A stretch of 64,000 nt of DNA from an uncultured Chitinophagaceae bacterium (GCA_937981995.1 CALJNC010000009.1:33917-97916), one strand, 5' to 3'; counted from the first letter of the stretch, positions 28,538 through 39,932 are shown. The notes: generated by a model not told the origin, from the sequence alone. Numbers and translations are program-made.

Positions 28538-30562
28538 ATGACAAAAAAAAGAAAAAAAGCGCGCCATAGCAGTGCGATGAAAAATAAGAAAAAAAAGAAA
28601 GGAACACAAGGTGCTCCTGGTAAAAAAAGAGGATCAGGCAAAGGTCAATTTTCTCCTTCTGTTACAGGTGTAATAGATTTTGCACCACATGGTGTAGCAT
28701 TTGTAATGGTAGACGGCATGACAGTAGATATAAAAATTGCTAAAAATGATACTAAAAATGCATTACCTGGTGATACAGTTGAAGCAACCATTACTCGCAT
28801 AGGCAAATCAAATAAACGACCACACGGCAAAGTATTACGTGTAGTAAAACGAGCAAACCAACAGTTAATTTGCCGTTTAGATATGGGCGAAAAACACATT
28901 TTTGCGATACCCGAAAATGAAAAATTCCCTAATGATATTTTTATACCTAAAAAGCCAGCCAATTTAAAAACAGGCGACCGCTGCTTAGTACAAATAACGG
29001 ATTGGCACCCTAAATCTAAGAACCCCGTTGGAGAAGTATTAGAATCTTTTGCAGGGCAAGACATTCATGACATTGCCATGAAAGAAATTTTATTAGAGCA
29101 AGGTTTCCCTTTATCATTCCCTGAAGAGGTAATGAAGGAAACAGCTGCAATGAAATTTGAAATTACAAAAGAAGATTTAGCGGAGCGTAGAGATATGCGC
29201 GATACATTTACAATTACAATTGATCCATTTGACGCAAAGGACTTTGATGATGCAATTAGCTACAAAGATTTAGGCGATGGAAAAATTGAATTGGGTGTAC
29301 ACATAGCCGATGTGGCGCATTATGTAAGACCAGGAACAGCTTTAGATAAGGAAGCATACGCTCGAGCTACAAGCGTTTATTTACCAGATAGAGTTTCTCC
29401 AATGCTACCTGAGAAAATTAGTAATGAGCTATGTTCGCTGAGGCCCAATGAAGATAAATTTACTTTTTCTACAGTATTTATCCTGGATAAAAAACTAGAA
29501 ATTATTGATGCTTGGATTGGCAGAACGGTTACCCACTCTAACCATAGATTTACCTATGAAGATGTACAAGAAATATTAGAAGGTAATGAAGGCGAGTATA
29601 AGAAAGAAGTACTTGCGATGAATGAAATTTCACGCAACTTACGTAAAAAGCGATTTGATAAAGGTGCCATTAATTTTGCAAGTAGCGAAGTTCGATTCAG
29701 ACTAGACGATAAAGGAAACCCTATTGAGCTTGTTGTGAAAACAAGTCAAGCATCTCATCAACTAATTGAAGAGATGATGCTCTTGGCTAATAGAACTACG
29801 GCAGAATATATTGGTCAACAAAAAAAGAAAAATAAACAATTACAATATCCATACCGCATACACGATGCACCAGATTTAGATCGATTAATCCCTTTCACAA
29901 AATTTGCAGGTAAGTTTGGTTACAATTTTGACCTCACGGATAATCATACGATTGTAAGATCATTTAATAGCATGATCGAAAAATCAAAAGGTGTACCTGA
30001 GCATCAAATACTGCATACACTAGGTATACGCACAATGGCTAAAGCAATTTACTCCACCAATAATATTGGACATTACGGCTTAGGATTTTCTGATTATTCC
30101 CACTTTACATCTCCCATCCGACGTTACCCCGATGTAATTGCACATCGCGTACTTTGGAATGAGTTACAAGGTATAAAACAAGATTTTACCAAGAAGAACC
30201 AAGCGGAAGAGCAGTGTGCTCATTGTAGCGAACAAGAGCGTGCGGCAACAAGTTGTGAACGAACTGGAAATAAATACAAGCAAGTACAGTTTATGGAACA
30301 ATACATAGGCGAAGAATTTGAAGGTGTTATTAGCGGTGTTGCTAGTTTTGGATTTTGGTGTCAAACAATTGACCATATGTGCGAAGGTTTAATAAGCGTA
30401 CGTGAGCTAGAAGAAGAATTTATCTTTGACGAAGAAAACTATATGCTTATTGGCAAAACAAGCAAACGTAAATTCCAAATGGGACAAAAAATCAGGATTC
30501 AAGTTGCTGCAGCTAATTTAAGCAAGCGTCAGTTGGATTATGATTTGGTGGAAGAAGATTAA
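28538..30562 (+). CDS. rnr: Ribonuclease R
   Basis: FTITIDPFDAKDFDDAISY, LGVHIADVAHYVRPGT, TSPIRRYPDVIAHRVL; Lys-rich N-terminus; S1 domain. Confidence 0.97.
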   Translation: MTKKRKKARHSSAMKNKKKKKGTQGAPGKKRGSGKGQFSPSVTGVIDFAPHGVAFVMVDGMTVDIKIAKNDTKNALPGDTVEATITRIGKSNKRPHGKVLRVVKRANQQLICRLDMGEKHIFAIPENEKFPNDIFIPKKPANLKTGDRCLVQITDWHPKSKNPVGEVLESFAGQDIHDIAMKEILLEQGFPLSFPEEVMKETAAMKFEITKEDLAERRDMRDTFTITIDPFDAKDFDDAISYKDLGDGKIELGVHIADVAHYVRPGTALDKEAYARATSVYLPDRVSPMLPEKISNELCSLRPNEDKFTFSTVFILDKKLEIIDAWIGRTVTHSNHRFTYEDVQEILEGNEGEYKKEVLAMNEISRNLRKKRFDKGAINFASSEVRFRLDDKGNPIELVVKTSQASHQLIEEMMLLANRTTAEYIGQQKKKNKQLQYPYRIHDAPDLDRLIPFTKFAGKFGYNFDLTDNHTIVRSFNSMIEKSKGVPEHQILHTLGIRTMAKAIYSTNNIGHYGLGFSDYSHFTSPIRRYPDVIAHRVLWNELQGIKQDFTKKNQAEEQCAHCSEQERAATSCERTGNKYKQVQFMEQYIGEEFEGVISGVASFGFWCQTIDHMCEGLISVRELEEEFIFDEENYMLIGKTSKRKFQMGQKIRIQVAAANLSKRQLDYDLVEED

Positions 30563-30629
30563 TTTTTATTCATTTAACCACAATGGTTCAGAAAATCAGT
30601 AGTTTCGAATAAGTATAAAACACAACTCC

Positions 30630-31301
30630 ATGAAACTATTCATTACCCTTTCTATAATTTTACTCACTTCCAGCAATCTGACTTTTGCGCAGAAAAATAA
30701 ATGTGTTAGACAAGCAAATTTTGGTACTGCCAAAATTTGCCTACCTCAAATAGATGGCTATGAGGAGTGTTATACATATCCAATTATTAAAGAACTGGCG
30801 GATAAGACAGAGGTACCTGCTAATAATGTTTTAGGTTATTATATAAACAATAAAATATTTAGTAAAAAAGATAGTTTAGGCATTATAAACTATGATGATT
30901 TTTTTAAAGTGTATGCCACCAAACAGATCAAAGACGTAAAAGCAGATGCGAGCCTTTTAAAAAGTCTGAAAGAGATGTTTGACAAGCAATTTATTAAAGA
31001 AAATTGGGAAGAGATATCAAAGGATATTGATCAATTAGGTAATAATACAAAAATTGGAGTGCCAACCGTCATTGAAGACTACTCTATTAATAAAAAGTCT
31101 TTTACCTTTATTATGCTTGCAAAATATGACCCTGAAGGCCAAGAGCCATACACAGTCGCTATGACCATAAATGCATATATAAATGCAGATAGATTAATAT
31201 GGATGGCGTATTATCTAAATTATGAAAACTTAGAAACTATAGTAAGGTTAAAGAAAAATTCTAACCGAATATTAAACGAATTAATTATGGCAGGTCAATA
31301 A
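30630..31301 (+). CDS. Secreted hypothetical protein
   Basis: Signal peptide MKLFITLSIILLTSSNLTFAQ; 223 aa. Confidence 0.65.
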   Translation: MKLFITLSIILLTSSNLTFAQKNKCVRQANFGTAKICLPQIDGYEECYTYPIIKELADKTEVPANNVLGYYINNKIFSKKDSLGIINYDDFFKVYATKQIKDVKADASLLKSLKEMFDKQFIKENWEEISKDIDQLGNNTKIGVPTVIEDYSINKKSFTFIMLAKYDPEGQEPYTVAMTINAYINADRLIWMAYYLNYENLETIVRLKKNSNRILNELIMAGQ

Positions 31302-31416
31302 TTTACACTTGCGTTGAAATTATCTCAGAGTGAGTATCAACACTTAAACAAGCGCAAATTGCATCATCTGTTCAACTATTGTAAGCAAGGACACAAGAAT
31401 TTAATAGAATTATAAA

Positions 31417-34377
31417 CTATTTAAATATCAACTTACTAAGGGACTGTTGCGTACGTAGAAAATCTATTTTATTAGTAGATAAAGAAAAAGAAATCTGACG
31501 ACTAAAACGGTTGGTTGAATAAACAGACTCAGTATAGTTTTTAAAGTCTCTACTAAGCACCAATGGTATTTTTAGCTGCAAAACATCACTTAATAAATTA
31601 AACTGTACCCCACCTTCAAATAGCATTTTACTACCACTAGGATTCAGCATAGATGCATTGCCAAAGGAAGCAGCATTAAAAAACACCTGCGGTAACCATT
31701 TATATTTAAGCGGAATATCTGAGCGTAGATTAACCGCCACTAACCAATCATCGGATTGCCCTAATGGATTTGACAAAAACGAAGTGCGCGTAGCAAAGCC
31801 TCCTTCCTTAGACATTACTTGCTGTCCCTTCCACCCATCGCGTTCATTTCGTCCAATGAAAACATTTTCATATGCATAATCATTTTGAGCGGTTGGCGTT
31901 ACATTCAAAAAATATGGCTCTACATCAAAGTAAGAAGATGAGTTATTTAAGTAAAAGAATTTACCAGCATACGCTCTAAGATAAAACGCTTTCTTAGGAA
32001 TAAAATAATCAATCTTAATATTCCCTTCAGCGCTTAACTTACTTATATCACTGGTTGTCTCGTATTGAAAATTATAACTGAATGGATTAAAGGTTCTATT
32101 ATTTTTGTGAGAATAGTTTACTCTAAATAAATTTTGCTTCTCGTAGCTACCCACACTTGCCCTAAAAATACTGTCTACAGGATCTTGGGTAAACTCAAAG
32201 TCTTGTGTGCCTGTATGAAAGTAATTCAATGTTACACTACGCTCAATTGGGCTGCGAAGGTTTTTCTTTGGCAGCTCAAAAACTAAGCGAGGATTTATTT
32301 TATACCACCTTGGATAAATCGCTTGGCTTAAATTTCTACTAGTAGAATCATCACTAAATGTAGCGCCATGCAAGGAAGCCGTTACACGATAGAAATTCTT
32401 TTTGGGATAAAAACTATAACCCATAAAACCAGTACCGATTAAATACTTAGAACGAAAACTATACAAAGGCGAAAACGCAAACTGAAATTGCTTATTGGGA
32501 ATAGTCAAATTATGTAACACAATGCCTGCCATGGTTCTATCATAATGGTTAAAGCCTACAGCTGGTAGTAAGTATGCTTTATTCTTACCTGGCTTTAAAA
32601 CACTTGAGCCAATACCTAATTTTGGTAAATTACCATTTAAAAACTTGGCAGGATTATAGGTATTATTTGCTTTATTAATCTCAGGTATCCAGTTTTTGTA
32701 ATCTACTACATATCGCACACCTTCCTCTTTAGGCAATGTTGTTTCGCCATTCCAAACCCAGTTCATACTAGTAATTTGAGAATCTTTTACTCCATATACA
32801 GGTACGGGATAGCTTGTAGCTCCAAATTTATCTTTTAATTTAATGCGTACTTTGTCTCCTTCAATTTTTACTGATTTAATTTTAAAATCTATTGGGTTAG
32901 GACTTTTAATTAAGTCATCAAAAAACCAAGCAATATTCTTTTGCGTATTACGCTGCATGGATTCCCTAAAATCGGAAGGTGAAGGATGTTTTAAATTCCA
33001 ATTTTTAAAATAATGTTTAATACCATTGCTAAAATCTTCTTTGCTCATAAAACCCTCAAGGTATTCTAATGCTTTGGCTGCTTTGGCATATACCACTCCG
33101 CCATAATTGGAGCTTAAATACTCCTCCGATGGAAGCTCAATAGGTTGATCATTATGGATATGCCCATTCAACATATACACAACACCATTGCCACCACTTG
33201 CAGCAATAGGAACTTTTTTCTTCCTTAGTTCCTCTACCACCTTTGCTTCATAAAAAGAATTTACACCTTCATCCATCCAAGGATGCACACGTTCATTGCT
33301 TCCTAAGATTCCTTGAAACCAGTTATGTCCAGCTTCATGAACGATTACAATATTAACGGTTGGCTCATCAGGCAAGGAGCCAATAATTGCAATGTTAGGA
33401 TACTCCATTCCGCCACCGGCATACAAAGGTCCATCTACTATACTTATTTGATTGTAAGGATACTCTCCTACTTCTTTGGATAAATACTTTGCTGTTTCTG
33501 CTAAGGCTATTGCACTGGTTGCATACTTCGCCTTATTTTGAGGGGTGTAGTAAGCATAAGCGGTACACTTTTTACCCGAGGGCAATTTAAATTCTTCTTT
33601 TAATACTTTAAAATTCTTATCTGCAAACCAGGCAAAGTCATGTACGTTTTTTTGCTTGAGCTTAACGGTCTTTAATACCTTACGATCATCAGTATTTGTC
33701 GAGCCAATTTGCAAGTTTACATTTTCGTTATCATATTGCACATCTCCTGTTGACGCCAAAACATATTTAGCAGGTAAAGTAACCTCCACATCATAATCGC
33801 CGTACTCATAATAAAACTCTCCTTGATCAAGGTAAGGCATCATATGCCAACCATCCTTATCGTAAACCGCTGGTTTAGGGTACCATTGTGTGATTTGATA
33901 ACTCTGACCAATATGCCCTAGACGAGAAACATTTTTAGGAATCACAACTCTAAAAGGTGTTTCAATATTTATGGATGCACCTGGTAATAAAGGTTCTACT
34001 AATTCTAAAAAAACAATATCATCATTATCGTTATATCTACTATAATTTAAAGGAAGATCATTTGCTTTAAAAGAAAGGCTATCTATAAATCCTTTTTCAT
34101 ACTTGTTACTATAGTAAAAATCTGTATCACCATCTTCTACTTTTTGCTTAGCAAAAGCTGTGTGGTCATGCTTGTAAGCATTAGGGTATAAATGCATAAA
34201 AATATACTCCAGCGTATCTGGCGAGTTATTAGTGTACAACATCTCCTGATACCCGCGCAGGATATGACTTTTGTCATCCAAGCTTACTCTAATTTTATGA
34301 TCAACTTTTTGTTGCCAATATGCATTTGCGGTGTGCGTAAAAAGTACGCACAAAAAAATAGTTGTTAGAAATCTCAT
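31417..34377 (-). CDS. M1 family metallopeptidase
   Basis: GGGMEYPNIAII and VIVHEAGHNWFQGILGSNERVHPWMDEGVNSFYEAK (HExxH...E). Confidence 0.92.
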   Translation of the reverse strand: MRFLTTIFLCVLFTHTANAYWQQKVDHKIRVSLDDKSHILRGYQEMLYTNNSPDTLEYIFMHLYPNAYKHDHTAFAKQKVEDGDTDFYYSNKYEKGFIDSLSFKANDLPLNYSRYNDNDDIVFLELVEPLLPGASINIETPFRVVIPKNVSRLGHIGQSYQITQWYPKPAVYDKDGWHMMPYLDQGEFYYEYGDYDVEVTLPAKYVLASTGDVQYDNENVNLQIGSTNTDDRKVLKTVKLKQKNVHDFAWFADKNFKVLKEEFKLPSGKKCTAYAYYTPQNKAKYATSAIALAETAKYLSKEVGEYPYNQISIVDGPLYAGGGMEYPNIAIIGSLPDEPTVNIVIVHEAGHNWFQGILGSNERVHPWMDEGVNSFYEAKVVEELRKKKVPIAASGGNGVVYMLNGHIHNDQPIELPSEEYLSSNYGGVVYAKAAKALEYLEGFMSKEDFSNGIKHYFKNWNLKHPSPSDFRESMQRNTQKNIAWFFDDLIKSPNPIDFKIKSVKIEGDKVRIKLKDKFGATSYPVPVYGVKDSQITSMNWVWNGETTLPKEEGVRYVVDYKNWIPEINKANNTYNPAKFLNGNLPKLGIGSSVLKPGKNKAYLLPAVGFNHYDRTMAGIVLHNLTIPNKQFQFAFSPLYSFRSKYLIGTGFMGYSFYPKKNFYRVTASLHGATFSDDSTSRNLSQAIYPRWYKINPRLVFELPKKNLRSPIERSVTLNYFHTGTQDFEFTQDPVDSIFRASVGSYEKQNLFRVNYSHKNNRTFNPFSYNFQYETTSDISKLSAEGNIKIDYFIPKKAFYLRAYAGKFFYLNNSSSYFDVEPYFLNVTPTAQNDYAYENVFIGRNERDGWKGQQVMSKEGGFATRTSFLSNPLGQSDDWLVAVNLRSDIPLKYKWLPQVFFNAASFGNASMLNPSGSKMLFEGGVQFNLLSDVLQLKIPLVLSRDFKNYTESVYSTNRFSRQISFSLSTNKIDFLRTQQSLSKLIFK

Positions 34378-34379
34378 GT

Positions 34380-35801
34380 TTATTTTCCTCTACCCTGCAA
34401 GATAACCAAAATGGTGTAAAGCATAATCTTTATATCTAATCCCATGCTGCAGTTTTTTATGTACAACAAGTCATAGCGCATACGCTCAATCATTTCTTTG
34501 GTATTTTCGGCGTAGCCAAATTTTACCATACCCCATGAGGTTAAACCCGGTTTAACTTGGTGCAAATAGCGGTAATGCGGGTGTGTTTGTGATATAATAT
34601 CAATAAAATATTTACGCTCCGGCCTTGGACCAACCAAGGTCATTTCACCACGTAAAATATTAATAAACTGCGGCAGCTCATCAATGCGCCATTTGCGCAT
34701 AAGCTTACCCCACTTTGTAATACGAGGATCGTGCTCACTTGACAATTGTGGGCCGGCATCCTCTGCATTTACTAACATGGATCGAAATTTATAAATCCAA
34801 AACGGTTCGCCGTATAAACCAATTCGTTGTTGCTTATAAAATATAGCTCCTGGCGAAGAGAGTTTTACCTTGATAGCAGAAAATAGATACAATGGACTTA
34901 AACATATCAGCACGAGTATAGAAGCTACAATATCAAATGCTCTTTTAAACACTCGCTGCCAGTCAGGCATTAACTCAGGATAAATTTCTATTAACACTGC
35001 GCCAAATACATTGCTTGTACGTACTGAACCAGAAATAATATCATAAGAATCTGGTGTGATTTTTATTACTACTTTTCTATGCGAAAGCTGAGAAAGTATT
35101 TTTTCTAAGCGATGATGCTCACTTGTATCTAAAGCTATTATCACCTCTTCTATTTGATGTTTATCTATTATACTTTCAAGCTCTGTTATACTGCCCAACT
35201 TGGGCAGGTAAGACGACAAACCATTGCTACCATTAGCATCAGCATATACAAATCCTTTGAAAGAGTAGCCTAGCTGAACTGTATTTTCTTTTATGTCTTT
35301 ATAAAGCTTTACTGCCAATTGATTCCCACCTATAATCAGCGTATTGTTACCAAATCGACCTTTATTAATATCTCGCTTTACACCATTCAGTACAAATACT
35401 CTAAATATAGAAGTAGCAATAAATTGAATTAGCAAGTATCCTAAATAAGCCTTGGCATAATAATTAGAAGTAAGATTTACATCATTAAATACTGCATACG
35501 CTGAAATAAAGCCAACTCCTATAGCAGAAATGATTAATGTGCGTAATATTTCACTTACACGAGATTTTCGGTAGGGATTATAATAAGCGCCAGAAAATAA
35601 ATGAAACACCAACCAAATACATGGAATAACAAGAAATGCCAATAAATAATCTTTAGAGCTTAATTCACTTATAAAGCTTGCATCAAGCGTGAAGCTTAAA
35701 TTCTTTTTACGAAAGGAAAGAAACAACAACCAAGCTACAGCAGCAGATATATAATCTACAATCGCGTACTTTAAAATTGCTTTTTTTACCTCTCTCCTCA
35801 T
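34380..35801 (-). CDS. Exopolysaccharide polyprenyl glycosylphosphotransferase (sugar transferase)
   Basis: KRAFDIVASILVLICLSPLYLFSAIKVKLSSPGAIFYKQQRIG...KFRSM...WRIDELPQFINILRGEMTLVGPRPE. Confidence 0.93.
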   Translation of the reverse strand: MRREVKKAILKYAIVDYISAAVAWLLFLSFRKKNLSFTLDASFISELSSKDYLLAFLVIPCIWLVFHLFSGAYYNPYRKSRVSEILRTLIISAIGVGFISAYAVFNDVNLTSNYYAKAYLGYLLIQFIATSIFRVFVLNGVKRDINKGRFGNNTLIIGGNQLAVKLYKDIKENTVQLGYSFKGFVYADANGSNGLSSYLPKLGSITELESIIDKHQIEEVIIALDTSEHHRLEKILSQLSHRKVVIKITPDSYDIISGSVRTSNVFGAVLIEIYPELMPDWQRVFKRAFDIVASILVLICLSPLYLFSAIKVKLSSPGAIFYKQQRIGLYGEPFWIYKFRSMLVNAEDAGPQLSSEHDPRITKWGKLMRKWRIDELPQFINILRGEMTLVGPRPERKYFIDIISQTHPHYRYLHQVKPGLTSWGMVKFGYAENTKEMIERMRYDLLYIKNCSMGLDIKIMLYTILVILQGRGK

Positions 35802-35806
35802 TACTA

Positions 35807-36673
35807 TTATTGACTTATTATTTTAAAATTATCAATAGCCACAAAGCCACTCTTTTGACCAGGCGTAAGACCTGCTTTAATTATAAAGTTAACCTTGCTT
35901 CCGAAGTAATTCGTTGCAATGTCTGTCAGGTTTATGTAAATTTTATTCCAATCATCACTTGCCTTTACTGATAAATAGTCAACTACAATTACTGCACTTG
36001 ATGGAGTAACTAGTTGTAGCTCAAGGGTAAAAGGAATATCACACTTATAATCTACTTCTAAATAAGATTCTAAATTCTGACTAAATTGAAATTGCTGTAC
36101 AGTTATAACCTGAGCATCACGATGAATACCATCAAAATAAATTAATCCCGAGCTACTTCCTTCAAACAAATAAGGCGCCAAGCTTGTGCGTGCCATGCTT
36201 GTATCAGGACTGTTATAGGGTACAAACGAATTCCCTGTTTCGAAATCTTCTTTTAAAAGAAAATTTAAACTGTCTCGATATTGAATTACAGGTACAATGT
36301 TTTGAGTTTGAGTAGACTTAACTAATTGCCCAGTATAGGGTACATAAAAAGGATAACGCCTTCTACTCAGGCTACGGCCATTATTTTTAATACCTCCAAA
36401 AATTACAATATCCGCACTATCCGCACCTTCTTCAAATAAAACAGGTATGGTTGCGGGTAATTGAAAATTTCCAACATTAAAACTATTTACATAAACCCAT
36501 GCATCAGTAATATTATCGCTTACACTACCATGATACGCAGGGTTAGTTGATGCAATACTAAAACTATCAATTTTGATATAGCTAGGTATGGGCTCATCTG
36601 GATTTATGATATTACAGCTATAAAAGCTAAATCCAGTCATAAGAATAAGGGCTCCAAACAACAATTTCTTCAT
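35807..36673 (-). CDS. Hypothetical lipoprotein
   Basis: MKKLLFGALILMTGFSFYSCNIINPDEP lipobox. Confidence 0.7.
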   Translation of the reverse strand: MKKLLFGALILMTGFSFYSCNIINPDEPIPSYIKIDSFSIASTNPAYHGSVSDNITDAWVYVNSFNVGNFQLPATIPVLFEEGADSADIVIFGGIKNNGRSLSRRRYPFYVPYTGQLVKSTQTQNIVPVIQYRDSLNFLLKEDFETGNSFVPYNSPDTSMARTSLAPYLFEGSSSGLIYFDGIHRDAQVITVQQFQFSQNLESYLEVDYKCDIPFTLELQLVTPSSAVIVVDYLSVKASDDWNKIYINLTDIATNYFGSKVNFIIKAGLTPGQKSGFVAIDNFKIISQ

Positions 36674-36705
36674 ACTACTTTCTCTCTAACGAAAATTGAA
36701 GGTAT

Positions 36706-37683
36706 TTATTTTTCTAAAGCTTCATTAATTTTTTTCAATATTTCGTAAGCAATATCCATAGCTTGATAACCATCTCTAGCACTTACTAGCGGAGGGGTGT
36801 CATTTACTATACATTCTACAAATTTTTGAAGCTCCATACGAATGGCATTTACCTCCATTTTAGGCGGAATATTCACGCTAATTTTTCTTTTTTTACCATT
36901 TGGTAGCTCAATAGGAAAATCAAGCAGCCCCTTCTTACCATCGTCATCCGATATGGTTACAATCTCAGTTTTCTTATCAAGGAAATCTAAGCTGATATAA
37001 GCATCCTTTTGAAAAATACGAATTTTGCGCATGCTTTTGAGCGATATGCGACTTGCCGTAAGATTAGCCACACAGCCATTGGCAAACTCTAATCGCACAT
37101 TAGCAATATCAGCCGTATCGCTTATAACGTTTACGCCACTTGCCGATACTTTTTTCAAGTCGCTTTGTACCAATGAAAGAATAATATCAATATCATGAAT
37201 CATTAAATCCAACACCACGGACACATCAGTCCCTCTAGGGTTAAACTGCGCCAACCTATGCCCTTCAATAAATAAAGGCGTTATTTCTTTATCTTTTAAA
37301 GCTAAATAGGCAGGATTAAAACGTTCAACATGCCCTATTTGGCATTTAACATCAGCCTCGGTACTCATTTCCAATATTGTTTTGGCTTGCTCTATAGAGG
37401 CCGCCATTGGTTTTTCTATAAAAAGATGCTTGCCTTTGCGTATGACTTGCTCAGCTAATTCAAAATGTGTACTAGTTGTGGTAACAATATCTGCGGCATG
37501 GCATAAATCAATAAGCTCTTCAACATTCGTTGCAACAGGAACATTAAACTCATCGGCAACTTTTTGGGCTTGCGCCGAATCAATATCGTATAATCCAACT
37601 ATCTCAGCTCCTTCAACATGTTGCCACTGCTGAACGTGAATCCTTCCAAGGTGACCCGCACCAAATACACCAATTTTAATCAT
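36706..37683 (-). CDS. Gfo/Idh/MocA family oxidoreductase
   Basis: IGVFGAGHLGRIHVQQW Rossmann; HLFIEKPMAASIEQA; GHVERFNPAY. Confidence 0.93.
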   Translation of the reverse strand: MIKIGVFGAGHLGRIHVQQWQHVEGAEIVGLYDIDSAQAQKVADEFNVPVATNVEELIDLCHAADIVTTTSTHFELAEQVIRKGKHLFIEKPMAASIEQAKTILEMSTEADVKCQIGHVERFNPAYLALKDKEITPLFIEGHRLAQFNPRGTDVSVVLDLMIHDIDIILSLVQSDLKKVSASGVNVISDTADIANVRLEFANGCVANLTASRISLKSMRKIRIFQKDAYISLDFLDKKTEIVTISDDDGKKGLLDFPIELPNGKKRKISVNIPPKMEVNAIRMELQKFVECIVNDTPPLVSARDGYQAMDIAYEILKKINEALEK

Positions 37684-37698
37684 GAATCTGAAGCAAAA

Positions 37699-38775
37699 CT
37701 ATGCTTCAACCGAGAACATCCAATTATACTTATCCTCACTGCGTCCATAACGAATGTCAGCAAGTTCTTGCTTAACACCAGGCGATACACTCCACTCTTC
37801 TTGTGGAGGCAAGCTCATCTTAGCACCTTTGTATGTCAAGGAGTTAATTGGAGCAATTACCGCAGCGGTTCCTGCACCAAAAGCTTCTTTCAAGGTACCG
37901 GTAGCACTAGCTTCCACAATTTCATCAATTGAGATTTTACGCTCTTCTACTTCAATGCCTTTATCTCTTAATAAAGTCATTACACTAGCACGTGTAAAAC
38001 CGTTTAAAATTGTGCCTGATTCTAACGAAGGAGTAACCACCTTATCTCCTATTACAAAGAAAACGTTCATTGTACCTATTTCTTCGATATACTTTCTTTC
38101 AACCCCATCTAACCATAAGTTTTGATCAAAACCTTGCTCTTGGATTTCTACAGTAGGTTGCATAGCTGCGGCATAGTTTCCTGATGCCTTAGCAAATCCT
38201 ACACCACCTGGGAATGCACGCACATATTTGTCTTGTACATAAATGTCAATCGCTTTGTTATAATATGCACCTGCAGGTGTCATAATTATCATAAAGCGAA
38301 ATTTGGTAGGAGGACGCACTCCAATAAACTCGTCTGTTGCAAACAAAAAAGGACGCAAATAAAGCGATGTACCATCTACTGCCGGTACCCAATCTTTATC
38401 CATGTCTACAAGTGTTTTTAAGCCACCCATAAAGATTCCTTCTGGAACTTCTTTCATAGCCATACGCTTGGCTGAAATATTAAAACGCTCAAAATTATCC
38501 TGTGGTCTAAATATATTTACTGAGCCATCTTCACTTTTGTATGCTTTAATTCCTTCAAATATTGATTGACCATAATGAATAAAGGTTGTAGCCGGATGCA
38601 TAGACATATTACCAAAAGGCATTATTTCAGCTGTTTTCCATTCTCCATCTTCATAATCAGCCACTAACATATGGTCAGTGTACATTCTAGCAAAGTTTAT
38701 ATTGTTCTCGTCAAACTGAGCTACTCGGCTCTCGGTTGTTTTGGTAATCTTTATATTCATTAAGGCTGTTTCCAT
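37699..38775 (-). CDS. ilvE: Branched-chain amino acid aminotransferase
   Basis: YGQSIFEGIKAYKSEDG, YLRPFLFATDEFIGVRPP, GFAKASGNYAAAMQPT, EAFGAGTAAVIAPI. Confidence 0.95.
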   Translation of the reverse strand: METALMNIKITKTTESRVAQFDENNINFARMYTDHMLVADYEDGEWKTAEIMPFGNMSMHPATTFIHYGQSIFEGIKAYKSEDGSVNIFRPQDNFERFNISAKRMAMKEVPEGIFMGGLKTLVDMDKDWVPAVDGTSLYLRPFLFATDEFIGVRPPTKFRFMIIMTPAGAYYNKAIDIYVQDKYVRAFPGGVGFAKASGNYAAAMQPTVEIQEQGFDQNLWLDGVERKYIEEIGTMNVFFVIGDKVVTPSLESGTILNGFTRASVMTLLRDKGIEVEERKISIDEIVEASATGTLKEAFGAGTAAVIAPINSLTYKGAKMSLPPQEEWSVSPGVKQELADIRYGRSEDKYNWMFSVEA

Positions 38776-38901
38776 TAAATCTTGTTAATTAGTTTGTAAG
38801 TCAAAAAGCGGTTAAATCGTTATTCAGAGCTAATTTGCTCTCACTTTTGTACCCCTCAGAACGTTCTGAAGTGCCGCAAATATACAAAATAGAAGTCACA
38901 A

Positions 38902-39354
38902 ATGAAAGCTAAACTTAAAGTTGAGAACCTTTTACTGTATCAGGAAAGCCTGATAAGTATTGATAATCAGGATATTAATGATTACAATGTAATTGGAGAC
39001 TTTGGCAAAAAGATTCTCATCATTACAGACGACTTTAAAACCGAGAGCGAAGAAGATACATTATTAGACAAAATGCTATTGGCAACAGGCTTGGGACATA
39101 CCGATATCTACCACCTTAAAGTAGCTACAAAAAGTAATTTGCTACCCTATATCAATAAAATCAAACCAGAGAAAATTATTTGCTTTGGCGCACAGCTAGA
39201 TACACATGCTACCAGATTTAGTAGCAGACTTTATAGCGTATCTCAAATAAATGATATACAAGTACTTATAGTCCATAACTTAAATAAAATAATTAGCTCA
39301 GAAGATGCTAAAAAAGCCCTTTGGAATAGCCTAAAAAAACTACTGAACCTATGA
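38902..39354 (+). CDS. Hypothetical protein, ATGA-overlapping with rdgB
   Basis: 150-aa ORF; stop overlaps downstream ATG. Confidence 0.6.
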   Translation: MKAKLKVENLLLYQESLISIDNQDINDYNVIGDFGKKILIITDDFKTESEEDTLLDKMLLATGLGHTDIYHLKVATKSNLLPYINKIKPEKIICFGAQLDTHATRFSSRLYSVSQINDIQVLIVHNLNKIISSEDAKKALWNSLKKLLNL

Positions 39355-39932
39355 TTCAAGAGCTCATTTTTGCAACAGGAAATGCCAATAAAGTATCAGA
39401 GATTCAATCCATTCTAGGCGATAAATTCTCAATTAAATCATTGAAAGACATTGGCTTTTCTCAAGAACTAGAAGAGCCCTTTGACACCCTAGAGGCAAAC
39501 GCCAAAACCAAAGCGGAGCAACTCAAAGAAATAACAGGAAAAGACTGCTTTGCGGAGGATTCTGGCTTATTTATAAATGGATTGAATGGCGAGCCAGGTG
39601 TATACTCAGCCCGCTATAGTGGCGCAGATGCTACAGATAGCAGGAATATTGAGCTTGTGCTAAAAAATCTTGAGGATAAAGAAAATCGTTCAGCCTATTT
39701 CAAAACGGTAATCCACTTATTAAAAAACGGCAAACACTACCAATTTACAGGCATTTGCGAAGGAAAAATTATACCCAACCCTATTGGAGACAATGGTTTT
39801 GGCTATGACCCTATATTTATTGCCAATGATATACCCGAACGAACCTTTGCACAGCTAACTAAAGAAGAAAAAAATACGATCAGCCATAGAGCTAAGGCAA
39901 CAAAGAAATTTGTTGAATGGTTGAAGAAATAA
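39351..39932 (+). CDS. rdgB: Non-canonical purine NTP pyrophosphatase (RdgB/HAM1)
   Basis: LIFATGNANKVSEIQ, CFAEDSGLFINGLNGEPGVYSARYSG, DNGFGYDPIFI, ISHRAKA. Confidence 0.96.
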   Translation: MIQELIFATGNANKVSEIQSILGDKFSIKSLKDIGFSQELEEPFDTLEANAKTKAEQLKEITGKDCFAEDSGLFINGLNGEPGVYSARYSGADATDSRNIELVLKNLEDKENRSAYFKTVIHLLKNGKHYQFTGICEGKIIPNPIGDNGFGYDPIFIANDIPERTFAQLTKEEKNTISHRAKATKKFVEWLKK

